This document shows positions 24,888 to 35,246 of a stretch of 64,000 nucleotides of DNA, in pieces; the first letter of the stretch is position 1; each line of letters opens with the position of its first letter. Source of the stretch: Brachionus manjavacas. Its lineage: Eukaryota; Rotifera; Eurotatoria; Ploima; Brachionidae. The translations under genes were made by a program, and so were the position numbers. The notes under the pieces are model-generated. The model was not told the DNA's origin, searched no databases, and saw only the letters and a list, made by a program, of their open reading frames with translations. The stretch spans positions 2,609,501 to 2,673,500 of the forward strand of contig JAHQIY010000007.1 in assembly GCA_019054805.1 (NCBI GenBank). Direction: 5' to 3'.

Positions 24888-25302
24888 GAAGGTTTTAATA
24901 ATGATGATGAAGACGAAAAGTTTTCATAAAATGGCTCAGAAACGTCAGTTGGTAGTTCTGCATTTGGATCTATTAAAGGGCCGAACGAAGATTAAGATGA
25001 ATTAAAAGTTTAAAAGTCTGTGACTTATAAAAGTTTCAATTTAATAAATGATAATGGGACTGAAGCCGATCTAAATACATGTGCAACATGAGATAAACTA
25101 TTTTATGAACTCAAAGATCAATTTTGTACTAGTCCACCCTCTTACCTAACATCTAACCCAACATCTGCAGACAAATTATGAGTTATTGACGCTAAATTAA
25201 ACACTTTAAAATTAAATCCGGTCACAGTAGAGGTATTAAATTATGAAATGGATTTTCTAGCCAACCCAAACAGCAACAAAACAAACGGTACTTCAAGGTA
25301 AA
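24888..25302 (+). pseudogene. Decayed coding remnant of unknown origin
   Basis: A single forward frame from about 24888 to 25302 reads as plausible protein for some 135 codons but is broken by six in-frame stops (TAA/TAG/TGA) including the last. Readable blocks are NGSETSVGSSAFGSIKGPNE, KSVTYKSFNLINDNGTEADL, DKLFYELKDQFCTSPPSYL, VIDAKLNTLKLNPVTVEVLN and YEMDFLANPNSN. Content (acidic and Ser/Asn-rich, moderately GC-richer than its surroundings) suggests a former gene or a transposon gag-like protein. I do not recognise the family. No intron signals are evident, so it may be a processed copy or a mobile-element remnant. Confidence 0.5.
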
Positions 25303-26068
25303 CACGAATATCCTATTCGATAACCTTTGTGTAAATAGATGCTGGAAAATGAGCGGGGTGTTAAGTTGCAAATGGCCAAAAAGCATTAAAAATTTCTCTA
25401 AATTTTAATAAATTATTTAATATAAATGAGACATTTCATTCCTTGCATATTTTATTTTAAATTGATCATATAATTTGATAAATGATCACACTGCATTTTT
25501 TTATTTTATTTTTATTTTTTTGATCGCAAAAGTTTGAACACAAAAACGGTGAAAATATTGACTGTGATCAGACGTGATCACAAAACGGGGTAGACCTAAA
25601 AAATATAAGCCTAAATTAATTATAGAAGTTAAAAGGATTTGACCATGAATCAATTAAAATGATGGTTTCATTTGAAATAATCTTTTGATTTAGAATAACA
25701 GTACTAACTCTTTTTCAAATTTTATTAAAAAATTCATTTTTATAAGTTAAATTCAAATTATTAGCAAGAATAAATAAATTTTTAGTATTGGTAAAATAGC
25801 TTCTTTAGAAGTCTAAATTCTATTAAAAATAGACTAAATTTAGGAATAACTCTAATGTTTAAAAATCCTACATTTTTACTACCTTAAATTTTTTTCCTAA
25901 AATAGTTTAGCATACCAATAATGAATTAAAAATTTTTTAAATTTCATGAAAATTTTCAACTTATAAATTCGGTAATAGGACAAAAATGTTTTGTTTAATA
26001 AAAAATTCAAAGCACATTTGGATCACTCAATTTTAAAAGGAAGAAATTCTAATTGATTAAAATTAACC
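25303..26068. other. Intergenic, 5' of catalase
   Basis: AT-rich; presumed catalase promoter and 5' UTR. I see no repeat family or distinct motif. Confidence 0.5.
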
Positions 26069-27719
<1,651 letters not shown>

Positions 27720-28210
27720 AAAAGACAAATATTTTACAAAAAAAATTTTTTTTGAAATTTTACTAATGAATAAAATTTTTTTTATAATATTAAAAAAAAT
27801 GTTTCTATAATACTAAAATACTCATGTTTATCCAAAGCTAAAAATGAATTTCTCTTAAATGCATCGAATTCGATGCATATTTATTAAAATTCTAAATGGA
27901 AGGTTTCAATTTTTGTTAGCAAGAAGGAATCTTTTCCTAATTTTTTACCATTAGCGGTTTAGTTCATGTTCTAAACTTGAAAATAGGCATTTTTTTGTGG
28001 GAATTTCTTAAAAAAAATTAAAAGATCTATTAAAAATTTTTTTGTCTCCAAAATCGAATTTTTAGAGCGTTTTTAAGATTCCCCAATTTATTTTATTTTA
28101 TTACTAATACTATTGCATCTTGCTCTTATTTCGAATTTATTTAATTAAAATAATTTAATTTTTTTTTAAATAATTGAATGTAAAAATTATTATATTATAA
28201 ATTATTTATT
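27720..28210. other. Intergenic, 3' of catalase
   Basis: 3' UTR-like AT-rich sequence; nothing else seen. Confidence 0.55.
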
Positions 28211-28347
28211 AAAACATCCTTCTTGATGCAGTAGTCTCTGTGTCAGATTGAAGCCGTTGCTCAAAAAGGAACTTGAAGATGAGCGCCTGCCCATTATCCA
28301 CTAGGATAGAATTGGGACAGTTATTATTATTATTATGAAAACATCCT
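28211..28347 (+). mobile_element. 5'-truncated SINE copy with (ATT)n tail and target-site duplication
   Basis: The 117-bp insert (28221-28337) is flanked by identical 10-bp direct repeats AAAACATCCT (28211-28220 and 28338-28347). It begins GATGCAGTAGTCTCTGTGTC and ends with the conserved CCCATTATCC..CTAGGATAG block and an (ATT)n tail. The same body occurs in a full-length minus-strand copy at about 53.58-53.90 kb and in a short copy at about 42.90 kb, so this is a dispersed family. The duplication and tail fit LINE-machinery retroposition. Confidence 0.85.
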
Positions 28348-29673
28348 GCATTTAAATATAAAAAATAAAAAGTTTTGAATTATAAATTCAATGAAGAGAA
28401 AAATTAGAAAATTCTAAAATCAAGAAATAAATAAAAATTAAATTGTAAACATCAACAAATTTTTTTTGAGATTATTAAAATATTAAATTTTGATGCGTCA
28501 AAAATATTTGAAAAAGTTTTGATGCGTTTCTTAGGTAGATGCGCTGTTTTTTTTTTTTGATGCGCTTCTTAGATCTGAAATCGCGCTAATAAGGGATACC
28601 GATTTTAAAATAAACTGGATACTAATGCAATTTTATCTTAATTAAAATTATTTCTTTTGTACACAATAGACCACTATTTATTGTTTCTCCTATTTTGTTA
28701 TAATTTTCAAATCAAGTTCATTAACCTCGATCAAAAAGCCAAAGTTTTTATTAATAGAAAATCATTCGAAAAATAACTTTTTAAAATATTTTGTTCATTT
28801 TTTTTTCGTTGGTTTATAATATTAAATTTATTCTGAATTTGACTTCAAGGTAAGGGCTTATCTATCACGAAATTTATTTTTTTTCATAAGACATCATTTT
28901 TTTTTATAAAATCAACTTCTAGCAGAAAAGTTTTTTTTTTTACCTCATAATAATGAAATCGCATCAAACTAGACAAAATTAACTCTGATCCTGGTCACAA
29001 GCTTTTCACTAAATCAAAGGCTCGAGTTTCAGTAGAGGCTAAGATATTTTAGAATTTAAATTATTAAAAAATTATAAATTGATAAATGTTTGAATACAAA
29101 TTTATCAAATTTGATACAGCAAGTTTTAAACGAAAAAAATGATTATAGAAGTTAATATTTAGATTTCTTAATTTGAAAAGGACAGATATCTTTTGGTTTC
29201 TGTAAGTCTTTTTTAAAATTCTATAAAAAAATAAAATTCCATAAAATAAAAATGAATTAATATCTATAAGTTTTTAATCTTAATGATTTCAAAAAAAATT
29301 TAATTCCTTAAGCTATGCTAGATACATGCTGAATTAAATCACAGTCACGATAATTTTTTGCTAACCATTTTTGATAATATTTTATTAAACGCAAAAAATT
29401 ATTTAATTTCATGTGCTATCATATTTGAAAAAACATTTGATGAACAACAAAATTTCATTTATTAGCATATCACTCATATTATCTTTAAAAATTGGACTTT
29501 ATGATTAACGAATGTTTTTCTTTTACTTTTTTATTTATATATTTAGATATTTTAATTTTTCAGAATATAAAAAATACATTTATAAAGCTGAGATTAGATA
29601 CCATTTATTAATTTGTTAATAATCATAATGTTTATTAATTATTTTTAGACAATTTTCAAAAAAAGAGAAAAAT
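28348..29673. other. Intergenic, left flank of the carbapenem-type cassette
   Basis: About 1.3 kb of AT-rich DNA with no gene. An acceptor-like tttttag at 29642-29648 lies 25 nt before the first CarC-like start codon. I see no bacterial remnants, terminal repeats or transposase that would mark the transfer boundary. Confidence 0.5.
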
Positions 29674-30483
29674 ATGCAAACAATTTTGAGAACCGGATTT
29701 GGAGTCTTGATGACCAAGTCTTTTTTCGAAAAAATGACTCCCAACAATGTGAAAGGTTTATTAAAAGATAAAGGATTTTGTATTATAAAAGGTTATCAAA
29801 ACATTGATCGTGATAAATTGATTAATATTTGTCAAAACTTTGGTGAATTAGAAGAATATATCGACGAGAAAAAAAAGCATAAATATATTGGACACAGACA
29901 CATATTTGAAGTTGATGGTTCACAAGAAACAAATGCTGTTAGAGGTCGTGGTGAATTGCCGATTCATGCAGATGGAGGTCTTTTAAAAAAGCAAATAGAT
30001 ATTATTGCATTATATGCGGCCAAAATGGACGGAATGAAATTTCAAGGTGGTACAGGAATAATTGATTTCAAATTAGCCCTAGAAGAAATGCCACTTCATT
30101 TAAGACGTGTTTTGGAGGAGGAAAAATTTGAAACCCTAGGATTAGAGGAGCCCTATTACTCAAATGCTTCATCTGAAGATTGGTTACACATTCCAGTTTT
30201 GACCGATCTGGGATGGACAAAAAAATGTGTCTTGTATTTTAATTATGAGGATGAAAAACTTGCTAGTTGGAAGACGCGAATCCAAGGATTTAGCCAAAAT
30301 GAGACAAAAAATTTTTTCAAAGAACTGATAAAATACTTGAAAAGTCCTCATTACTGCTATTTACATTTTTGGAAACAAGATGATCTTCTTTTGATGGATA
30401 ATAGAAGATGTATCCACTATAGAGAACCATTCAGCAAAGATGGTGAACGCATTAATCTAAGACTTCAAATGAAATATGATTAA
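29674..30483 (+). CDS. carC-like: Carbapenem synthase-like Fe(II)/2-oxoglutarate oxygenase, copy 1
   Basis: Intronless, 269 aa (bacterial CarC is 273). CarC epimerises C5 and desaturates C2-C3 of carbapenam-3-carboxylate using Fe(II), O2 and 2-oxoglutarate. The fold is the TauD/TfdA-like jelly roll. Iron ligands are visible: His98 and Asp100 in ELPIHADGG and distal His248 in RRCIHYREPF; the 2-oxoglutarate Arg is probably Arg263 in INLRLQ. The tandem Tyr pair YY (161-162) aligns with the CarC region holding Tyr165, the proposed hydrogen donor in epimerisation, and Tyr62 aligns with CarC Tyr67. CarC-like blocks GFG, FQGGT, EMPLHLRRVLEEE.FE and DLGWTKK run the whole length, so this is closer to CarC than to generic TauD. 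AATAAA lies at about 30567. It converges on copy 2. Confidence 0.9.
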   Translation: MQTILRTGFGVLMTKSFFEKMTPNNVKGLLKDKGFCIIKGYQNIDRDKLINICQNFGELEEYIDEKKKHKYIGHRHIFEVDGSQETNAVRGRGELPIHADGGLLKKQIDIIALYAAKMDGMKFQGGTGIIDFKLALEEMPLHLRRVLEEEKFETLGLEEPYYSNASSEDWLHIPVLTDLGWTKKCVLYFNYEDEKLASWKTRIQGFSQNETKNFFKELIKYLKSPHYCYLHFWKQDDLLLMDNRRCIHYREPFSKDGERINLRLQMKYD

Positions 30484-30850
30484 ATTATCTATTTTTTATC
30501 TTGTATACTTTTTTATTGACTGAATTATCATTCAAGAAAATTTGATTAGCAATTTTTTTTAAAAAGAATAAAGTATTATCATCATTTGATGTTTTTTTTA
30601 TTTTTAAAAAATAGACACTATCTGTCAAAAATTTATCTTTAGAAAATTAACTATTGAATAGTTATTTGTTTTTGGCTAAAATTCATTTTTATTAAGCAAT
30701 TCTATAAAAATCAAATATATCCTAACATCATATTTTTTTTATTTGTTTTTTTTAAATTAAACTTAATTCTAATTTTAAATAATAAGAGAAAAAAAATGAA
30801 ATTGTTAAATTTTTTTATTAAAATACTGAATTTATAAATAAAATAAAAGT
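30484..30850. other. Convergent 3' region between CarC-like copies 1 and 2
   Basis: 367 bp of AT-rich sequence with polyadenylation-type signals for both strands (AATAAA at 30567; TTTATT at 30824, i.e. AATAAA on minus). No other content seen. Confidence 0.6.
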
Positions 30851-31651
30851 TTAATCTTCTATCGTTTGGACTCTTGAAATAATTCGTTTGCCAACATCAT
30901 CAAAAGGCTCTCTAGCATGGATTGAATTACGATTGTCCATTATAAGCAAGTCACCCTTTTGCCACATATGAGTATAGCAATATCTGTACTTTCTGAAAAA
31001 ATCGTCTAGCTCTTTGAAAAAGCGATCTGTTTCTTTTCTTGAAAAGTCAAGTATTCTTGTCTCCCATCCAGGATTGGGAAAATTTTCATCAAAATTAAAA
31101 TAGCAAAAAAATTGCCGCGTCCATCCGTAGTCTTTAAAGACTGGAACTTTGAACCAATTTTTCGGTGATGCTTCAGAATAATACTCTCTATCGAATACAT
31201 TAGATTCGAAGGTTTCTTCATCAAGCACTCGTTTCAGATGTGGAGGCATTTCTTCGAGAGCTAGTTTCAAATCTACTACAGTCGTGGCACCTTGAAATTT
31301 TAAATTCTCAATTTCATTTGCATATAAAAATACATGATCCACTCTAGTCTGCACCAAACCGCCATCTGCATGCAACGGCAAAATTTCTCTACCATTGACA
31401 ATTTTATTTTTAGAGCCATCCAATTTGAAGACGTCTTTGTACCCATAGCCGACTTTTTTTTCTTGATCATGGTTCACAATTTTTCCAAACCCTTTGCACA
31501 TATCGACCAAATTTTTGTCATCGTAGTCAAGATTTTTTACCAGAATAAAGCCTTTATCCATCAACAAACCCTTTAAGTACTTTCCATTTAGCTTTTCAAA
31601 GGTGCTTTTCTGAATCAAACAGCCAAAGCCTGAGCGAAGAATCGACTGCAT
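30851..31651 (-). CDS. carC-like: Carbapenem synthase-like Fe(II)/2-oxoglutarate oxygenase, copy 2
   Basis: Intronless, 266 aa. Of the three copies this one reads closest to bacterial CarC by eye: KIVNGREILPLHADGGLV, QGATTVVDLKLALEEMPPHL, EYYSEASPKNWFKVPVF and GDLLIMDNRNSIHAREPF. Iron ligands are His94, Asp96 and His245; Arg260 near the C terminus is the likely 2-oxoglutarate anchor. The Tyr157-Tyr158 pair matches the CarC Tyr165 region. The CarC Tyr67 position is His61 here. It is transcribed away from the CarA-CarB fusion gene with only 214 bp between start codons, so they probably share a promoter region. An acceptor-like ttctttaag ends 8 nt before its ATG, suggesting a 5' UTR intron or trans-splice site. 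Confidence 0.9.
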   Translation of the reverse strand: MQSILRSGFGCLIQKSTFEKLNGKYLKGLLMDKGFILVKNLDYDDKNLVDMCKGFGKIVNHDQEKKVGYGYKDVFKLDGSKNKIVNGREILPLHADGGLVQTRVDHVFLYANEIENLKFQGATTVVDLKLALEEMPPHLKRVLDEETFESNVFDREYYSEASPKNWFKVPVFKDYGWTRQFFCYFNFDENFPNPGWETRILDFSRKETDRFFKELDDFFRKYRYCYTHMWQKGDLLIMDNRNSIHAREPFDDVGKRIISRVQTIED

Positions 31652-31865
31652 TTTAAAATCTTAAAGAAAAAATAAAAAAATTCAAAAAAATGAAATTGTT
31701 TTTATTAAAAATTTATCTTATCGTCTCATTAAATCGTAAGATTAAGCTATCTTCTATTAATCATAAGAGCACAAAGTTAAAAAAGATATTTTTTTTATTA
31801 ATTTCGACGATTTATTTGAATTTAAATTTATTCTTAAAATTTCATAAGAAAACATTAAAAACAAA
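31652..31865. promoter_or_regulatory. Bidirectional promoter region of CarC-like copy 2 and carA-carB fusion
   Basis: Only 214 bp separate the two divergent start codons. The interval is AT-rich, with no bacterial-style ribosome-binding site. No TATA box or known factor site can be assigned with confidence. The geometry implies coordinated expression of ring-forming and ring-desaturating activities. Confidence 0.5.
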
Positions 31866-34286
31866 ATGCTTTTAAAACAACTATATTCAATCCGAAAGCC
31901 TATTTGGACTTCGTACAGATGCTTCAACTCGTTTATTATTAAGCAGAATAGAGTTGAATGCGATGTCCACTTTGAAGAAATGATGAAAAAGGCCAAAACC
32001 ATCTCAGAGCAGTCAACATTAAAAACATATAATTTTAAAGATTTGTCAATTTGTCTCTATTCAAATCGAAATTTAGACAAACAAATGGACTATTATGTCC
32101 ATTTAAATGGAGATAATAGCTCGTCTTTTTTGGTCGGAAGAGTTAATAATGAAGCAGTTCTAAGGACAAAAATAAGTGACTATGAAAATTGTCAGAATTT
32201 AAAAGGTGCAAAGCTAATAAGTCACTTGGTCAGTGAATATGGAACATCAGCTTTTAACATGATTGAAGGATCATATTGTTTCATAACCATAAACCTTAGA
32301 AATGACACAATAGAGACTTATTCTGATAGTATTGGACTAATGCCGACCTATTTTGCCAACCAGCTGGGCTCGACATGGATTTTCAATGAAGCAAAAGTAT
32401 TCGCAGCTAACCCATTAACCAATTTAAAGCTCAAGCCGTTCTCTGATTTAGATCTTAGCTCATTAGACCATCCAAGTGATTTTACCTGTTTTGAAAATGT
32501 TTTCAAAGTTCCCAAAGGGTTTGGGCTAAAAGTAGACCGAGATGGAAATGCGAATGTAAATGAAAATTATTTTGAGCTAAAACCTTCCCATTACTCCAAC
32601 AAAAACAACCAAAATAAGCTTGAATTTTTCCAAGATTCATTAAGAACAATTTTGGAAAATTCAATAAAAAATTCGCTTAATGAAAGCAAGGAACCATGCT
32701 TGCTTTTGTCCGGCGGTCTGGACTCAAGTCTTATCACGGCAATGGCTAGACCTCATGTGCAAAATTTGACCACAATTTCAGTCGGCACTCAATACTCAAA
32801 CGAATTCAAATGGGCCAAAATGGTATCTGATTTTGTTGGTACACGTCATCATGAACTTGTCCTAGATAACGAAAAAGTAATTAATGGAATTATAAGATCT
32901 TCTTATGAGAACGAAATTTTCGACGGTTTTTCAGCCGAAGTTCAATCTCCTCTCTACAATCTAATGGAATATGTCAAAAGCTTGAATGGCAATACAGTTT
33001 TGACAGGCTATGGCGCTGACTTGCTTTTCGGTGGCATAATACCTTTGGATACAGATGTCAATTTGGTTAACAAAATTCTAGACGAGCAAATTAAGCGTAC
33101 AAGGTGGACTGGGGAGTTTTCGCCATTTATTGGCAACAAATTTGGCATCACAATCGAACACCCATTTTGGAACAAAAATTTAATTTCATTTGCCATTTCC
33201 TTAGATGGCGAATACAAAAAAAATGCCAAAGAAGTGAAAATTATTCTAAGAGAAATGGCCGAAAAGTTCAAGTATTTGCCCAAAGAAATTGTTTGGAGAA
33301 AAAAATTGGGTATTAACGAAGCAGCGTCGATAAATCACGTGTTCGCCAATTATCTTGGTTTGGCTAGTGAAATAAAAAAAAATGACTATCGCCTCAAAAA
33401 TTTATTTATTTACAATGTTTTTAAGGAAATGTTTGAAAATAAGCAACCAGTTGAGTCATTAGATATCAGCGCTGTAGCCAAAAAAACCTCTGATCATTTT
33501 AGCAGCTATCCACAATCGAAAAATTACAATGGATTAGTTGATGTTCAAATTAAAGATAAAATAATGATTGTAAGCTTTGTCCACCCGAATAGACACAACC
33601 CTCTGGGCTATGAGATGAGAAAATATTTAAAGGAGATTTTCACAATGGCTGATTCGAATTCTGAAGTGGATGCAATTGTTTTAACTGGTGGAATAGGGCG
33701 CTCTTTCAGTGCTGGTGGAGACTTTAATGAGGTAAAAAACCTGGACTCGACAGAAAAAGTTAATTCTTTTATAGATGACATTTACGATTTTTATATTTCT
33801 GCCTTGAAAATTTCCAAACCAACAATCGCAGCTGTAGACAATCATGCGATCGGAATTGGATTTCAACTAGCTTTGTGTTGTGACATCAGAATTGGAACAA
33901 CAAGATGCTCGTTTACTTTGCCTGAGTTAAAGCATGGTCTTAGTTGTACAGTTGGATCTTGCATGCTGCATCATTGTTACGGGCATTTATTTTCCACAAA
34001 GACAATATATGAATGCGAACCGATCAAATCAAAAGAGCTTATTGAATCAAAACTAGTCAGTAGTTTGGTGGAGCCTGACGAACTTGTTAACCAAGCTTTT
34101 AAAATGGCCAAAATTTATGCCAAGTATCCAAAGAATGCTTTTAAAAATACCAAAATGTCTACAAACAAACGATTCATAAAAGCTTTAGAGGACTCTATTG
34201 AGGACAGCAAAGTTGCTCATAGATCATCTTTGTTGAGCAAAGAAAACGAACAGCACTTCAAAAAAATTTTAAAAGATAAATACTAA
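31866..34286 (+). CDS. carAB-like: Carbapenam synthetase-carboxymethylproline synthase fusion
   Basis: Intronless, 806 aa, one uninterrupted frame. Residues 1-30 contain basic residues and no Asp/Glu (RKPIWTSYRCFNSFIIKQNR), like a mitochondrial presequence. About 31-535 is CarA: an Ntn-like N domain without a catalytic Cys at position 2, then the ATP-pyrophosphatase loop SGGLDSS (282-288). Tyr382 (LTGYGADLLFGG), Glu417 (TRWTGEF) and Lys480 (IVWRKKLG) occupy the CarA Tyr345/Glu380/Lys443 positions with identical spacing of 35 and 63 residues. About 558-806 is CarB, a crotonase: oxyanion-hole segment SFSAGGDFNEVK (Gly617-Gly618), IGIGFQ, Glu687 in LPELKHG (CarB Glu131), and a CarB-like C terminus KKILKDKY. 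CarB makes carboxymethylproline from malonyl-CoA and pyrroline-5-carboxylate; CarA closes the beta-lactam with ATP. The fusion could channel the intermediate. Codon use is as AT-rich as that of the neighbours. Confidence 0.95.
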   Translation: MLLKQLYSIRKPIWTSYRCFNSFIIKQNRVECDVHFEEMMKKAKTISEQSTLKTYNFKDLSICLYSNRNLDKQMDYYVHLNGDNSSSFLVGRVNNEAVLRTKISDYENCQNLKGAKLISHLVSEYGTSAFNMIEGSYCFITINLRNDTIETYSDSIGLMPTYFANQLGSTWIFNEAKVFAANPLTNLKLKPFSDLDLSSLDHPSDFTCFENVFKVPKGFGLKVDRDGNANVNENYFELKPSHYSNKNNQNKLEFFQDSLRTILENSIKNSLNESKEPCLLLSGGLDSSLITAMARPHVQNLTTISVGTQYSNEFKWAKMVSDFVGTRHHELVLDNEKVINGIIRSSYENEIFDGFSAEVQSPLYNLMEYVKSLNGNTVLTGYGADLLFGGIIPLDTDVNLVNKILDEQIKRTRWTGEFSPFIGNKFGITIEHPFWNKNLISFAISLDGEYKKNAKEVKIILREMAEKFKYLPKEIVWRKKLGINEAASINHVFANYLGLASEIKKNDYRLKNLFIYNVFKEMFENKQPVESLDISAVAKKTSDHFSSYPQSKNYNGLVDVQIKDKIMIVSFVHPNRHNPLGYEMRKYLKEIFTMADSNSEVDAIVLTGGIGRSFSAGGDFNEVKNLDSTEKVNSFIDDIYDFYISALKISKPTIAAVDNHAIGIGFQLALCCDIRIGTTRCSFTLPELKHGLSCTVGSCMLHHCYGHLFSTKTIYECEPIKSKELIESKLVSSLVEPDELVNQAFKMAKIYAKYPKNAFKNTKMSTNKRFIKALEDSIEDSKVAHRSSLLSKENEQHFKKILKDKY

Positions 34287-34439
34287 AACTAGACTAAAAA
34301 TTAAAATTATAGCCTATCTTCACTTTTCAGTTTATAATTAAATGATAAAAAAAAATTTTCTTTATGATTAATTTGTCACGTAAAAATGACATCTAATTTA
34401 TTTTTTCCACTTATAAAAATTAAAGCTTAATTTTAGTTC

Positions 34440-35246
34440 ATGATGCAATCAGTTCTGAAATATGGTTTTGGCCTAAAGGCGAGTAGATCAATTTTCGAAA
34501 AACTATCACCTTCGGTGGTCAAAGGAATGATTAAAGATAAAGGTTTTATTTTGGTCAATGATGTGAATTACACTAGAGAATCATTTGCTGAGATGGCATC
34601 TAAATATGGAAATTTGATAAAGTTCGCACAGGAAACTAGACCTGGGATGAAAAGCAATCAAGTTCTTGATCTTGATGGAAACTCAGAGCGCCTTGTGTCT
34701 GGTAGAGCCGAGTTGCCGTTGCATTCAGATGGAAATATTCTAAAAACCAATGTAGATCTTGTGTTTTTGTATGCAGATGAAATAAAAAATCTAAAGTATC
34801 AAGGTGGAACTACAATTGTTGATTTCAAGAAAGCGCTAGACCAAATGCCTCCTCATCTTAAAAATGTTTTAGATGAGGAGCAGTTTGAGACTTTGGGAAT
34901 CGAAAAAGGCTACTATCCCGAAGGAGTTGAACCATATTGGTTTCAAATGGATACTTACAATGATAGAGGATGGATAAAACAATTTAATATATATTTGAAC
35001 TATAAGGAAAAATCTCAGGGAATTAGTTGGATCACTAGGTTGAGAGGATTTAGTGAATCCGAGAATGAAAGATTTTTTGATGAACTTGATAAGTATTTTA
35101 GAAAGTACGAGCATTCTTATTTGCATTATTGGAAAAAGGGAGATTTGATAATTATGGACAATAGACGAGTACTACATGCGAGACAATCTTTTGATAAAGA
35201 ATCCACTCGTCTTATTTTTAGGATTCAGCTTTCGGAGCCTATTTAG
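34440..35246 (+). CDS. carC-like: Carbapenem synthase-like Fe(II)/2-oxoglutarate oxygenase, copy 3
   Basis: Intronless, 268 aa, 153 nt downstream of the fusion gene on the same strand. Iron ligands are His95 and Asp97 in ELPLHSDGN (the other copies read HADGG) and His246 in RRVLHARQSF; Arg261 is the likely 2-oxoglutarate Arg. The Tyr158-Tyr159 pair matches CarC Tyr165. The CarC Tyr67 position is Phe62. It is the most divergent copy in the active-site entrance (HSDGN and a KEKS loop), so it may use a modified substrate or have lost part of the two-step reaction. An acceptor-like aattttag lies 3 nt before the ATG, and the short gap to the fusion gene would allow one polycistronic transcript resolved by trans-splicing. 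Confidence 0.88.
   Translation: MMQSVLKYGFGLKASRSIFEKLSPSVVKGMIKDKGFILVNDVNYTRESFAEMASKYGNLIKFAQETRPGMKSNQVLDLDGNSERLVSGRAELPLHSDGNILKTNVDLVFLYADEIKNLKYQGGTTIVDFKKALDQMPPHLKNVLDEEQFETLGIEKGYYPEGVEPYWFQMDTYNDRGWIKQFNIYLNYKEKSQGISWITRLRGFSESENERFFDELDKYFRKYEHSYLHYWKKGDLIIMDNRRVLHARQSFDKESTRLIFRIQLSEPI

Noticed and set aside
31866-33480. Ordinary asparagine synthetase
   Set aside because: No N-terminal catalytic Cys, CarA-type Tyr/Glu/Lys set with matching spacing, and fusion to a CarB-type crotonase.
29674-35246. Bacterial contamination as the explanation for the car-like genes
   Set aside because: Genes are AT-rich like the host, spaced like eukaryotic genes with AATAAA signals and no ribosome-binding sites, and sit between an intron-bearing catalase and animal-type LINEs.
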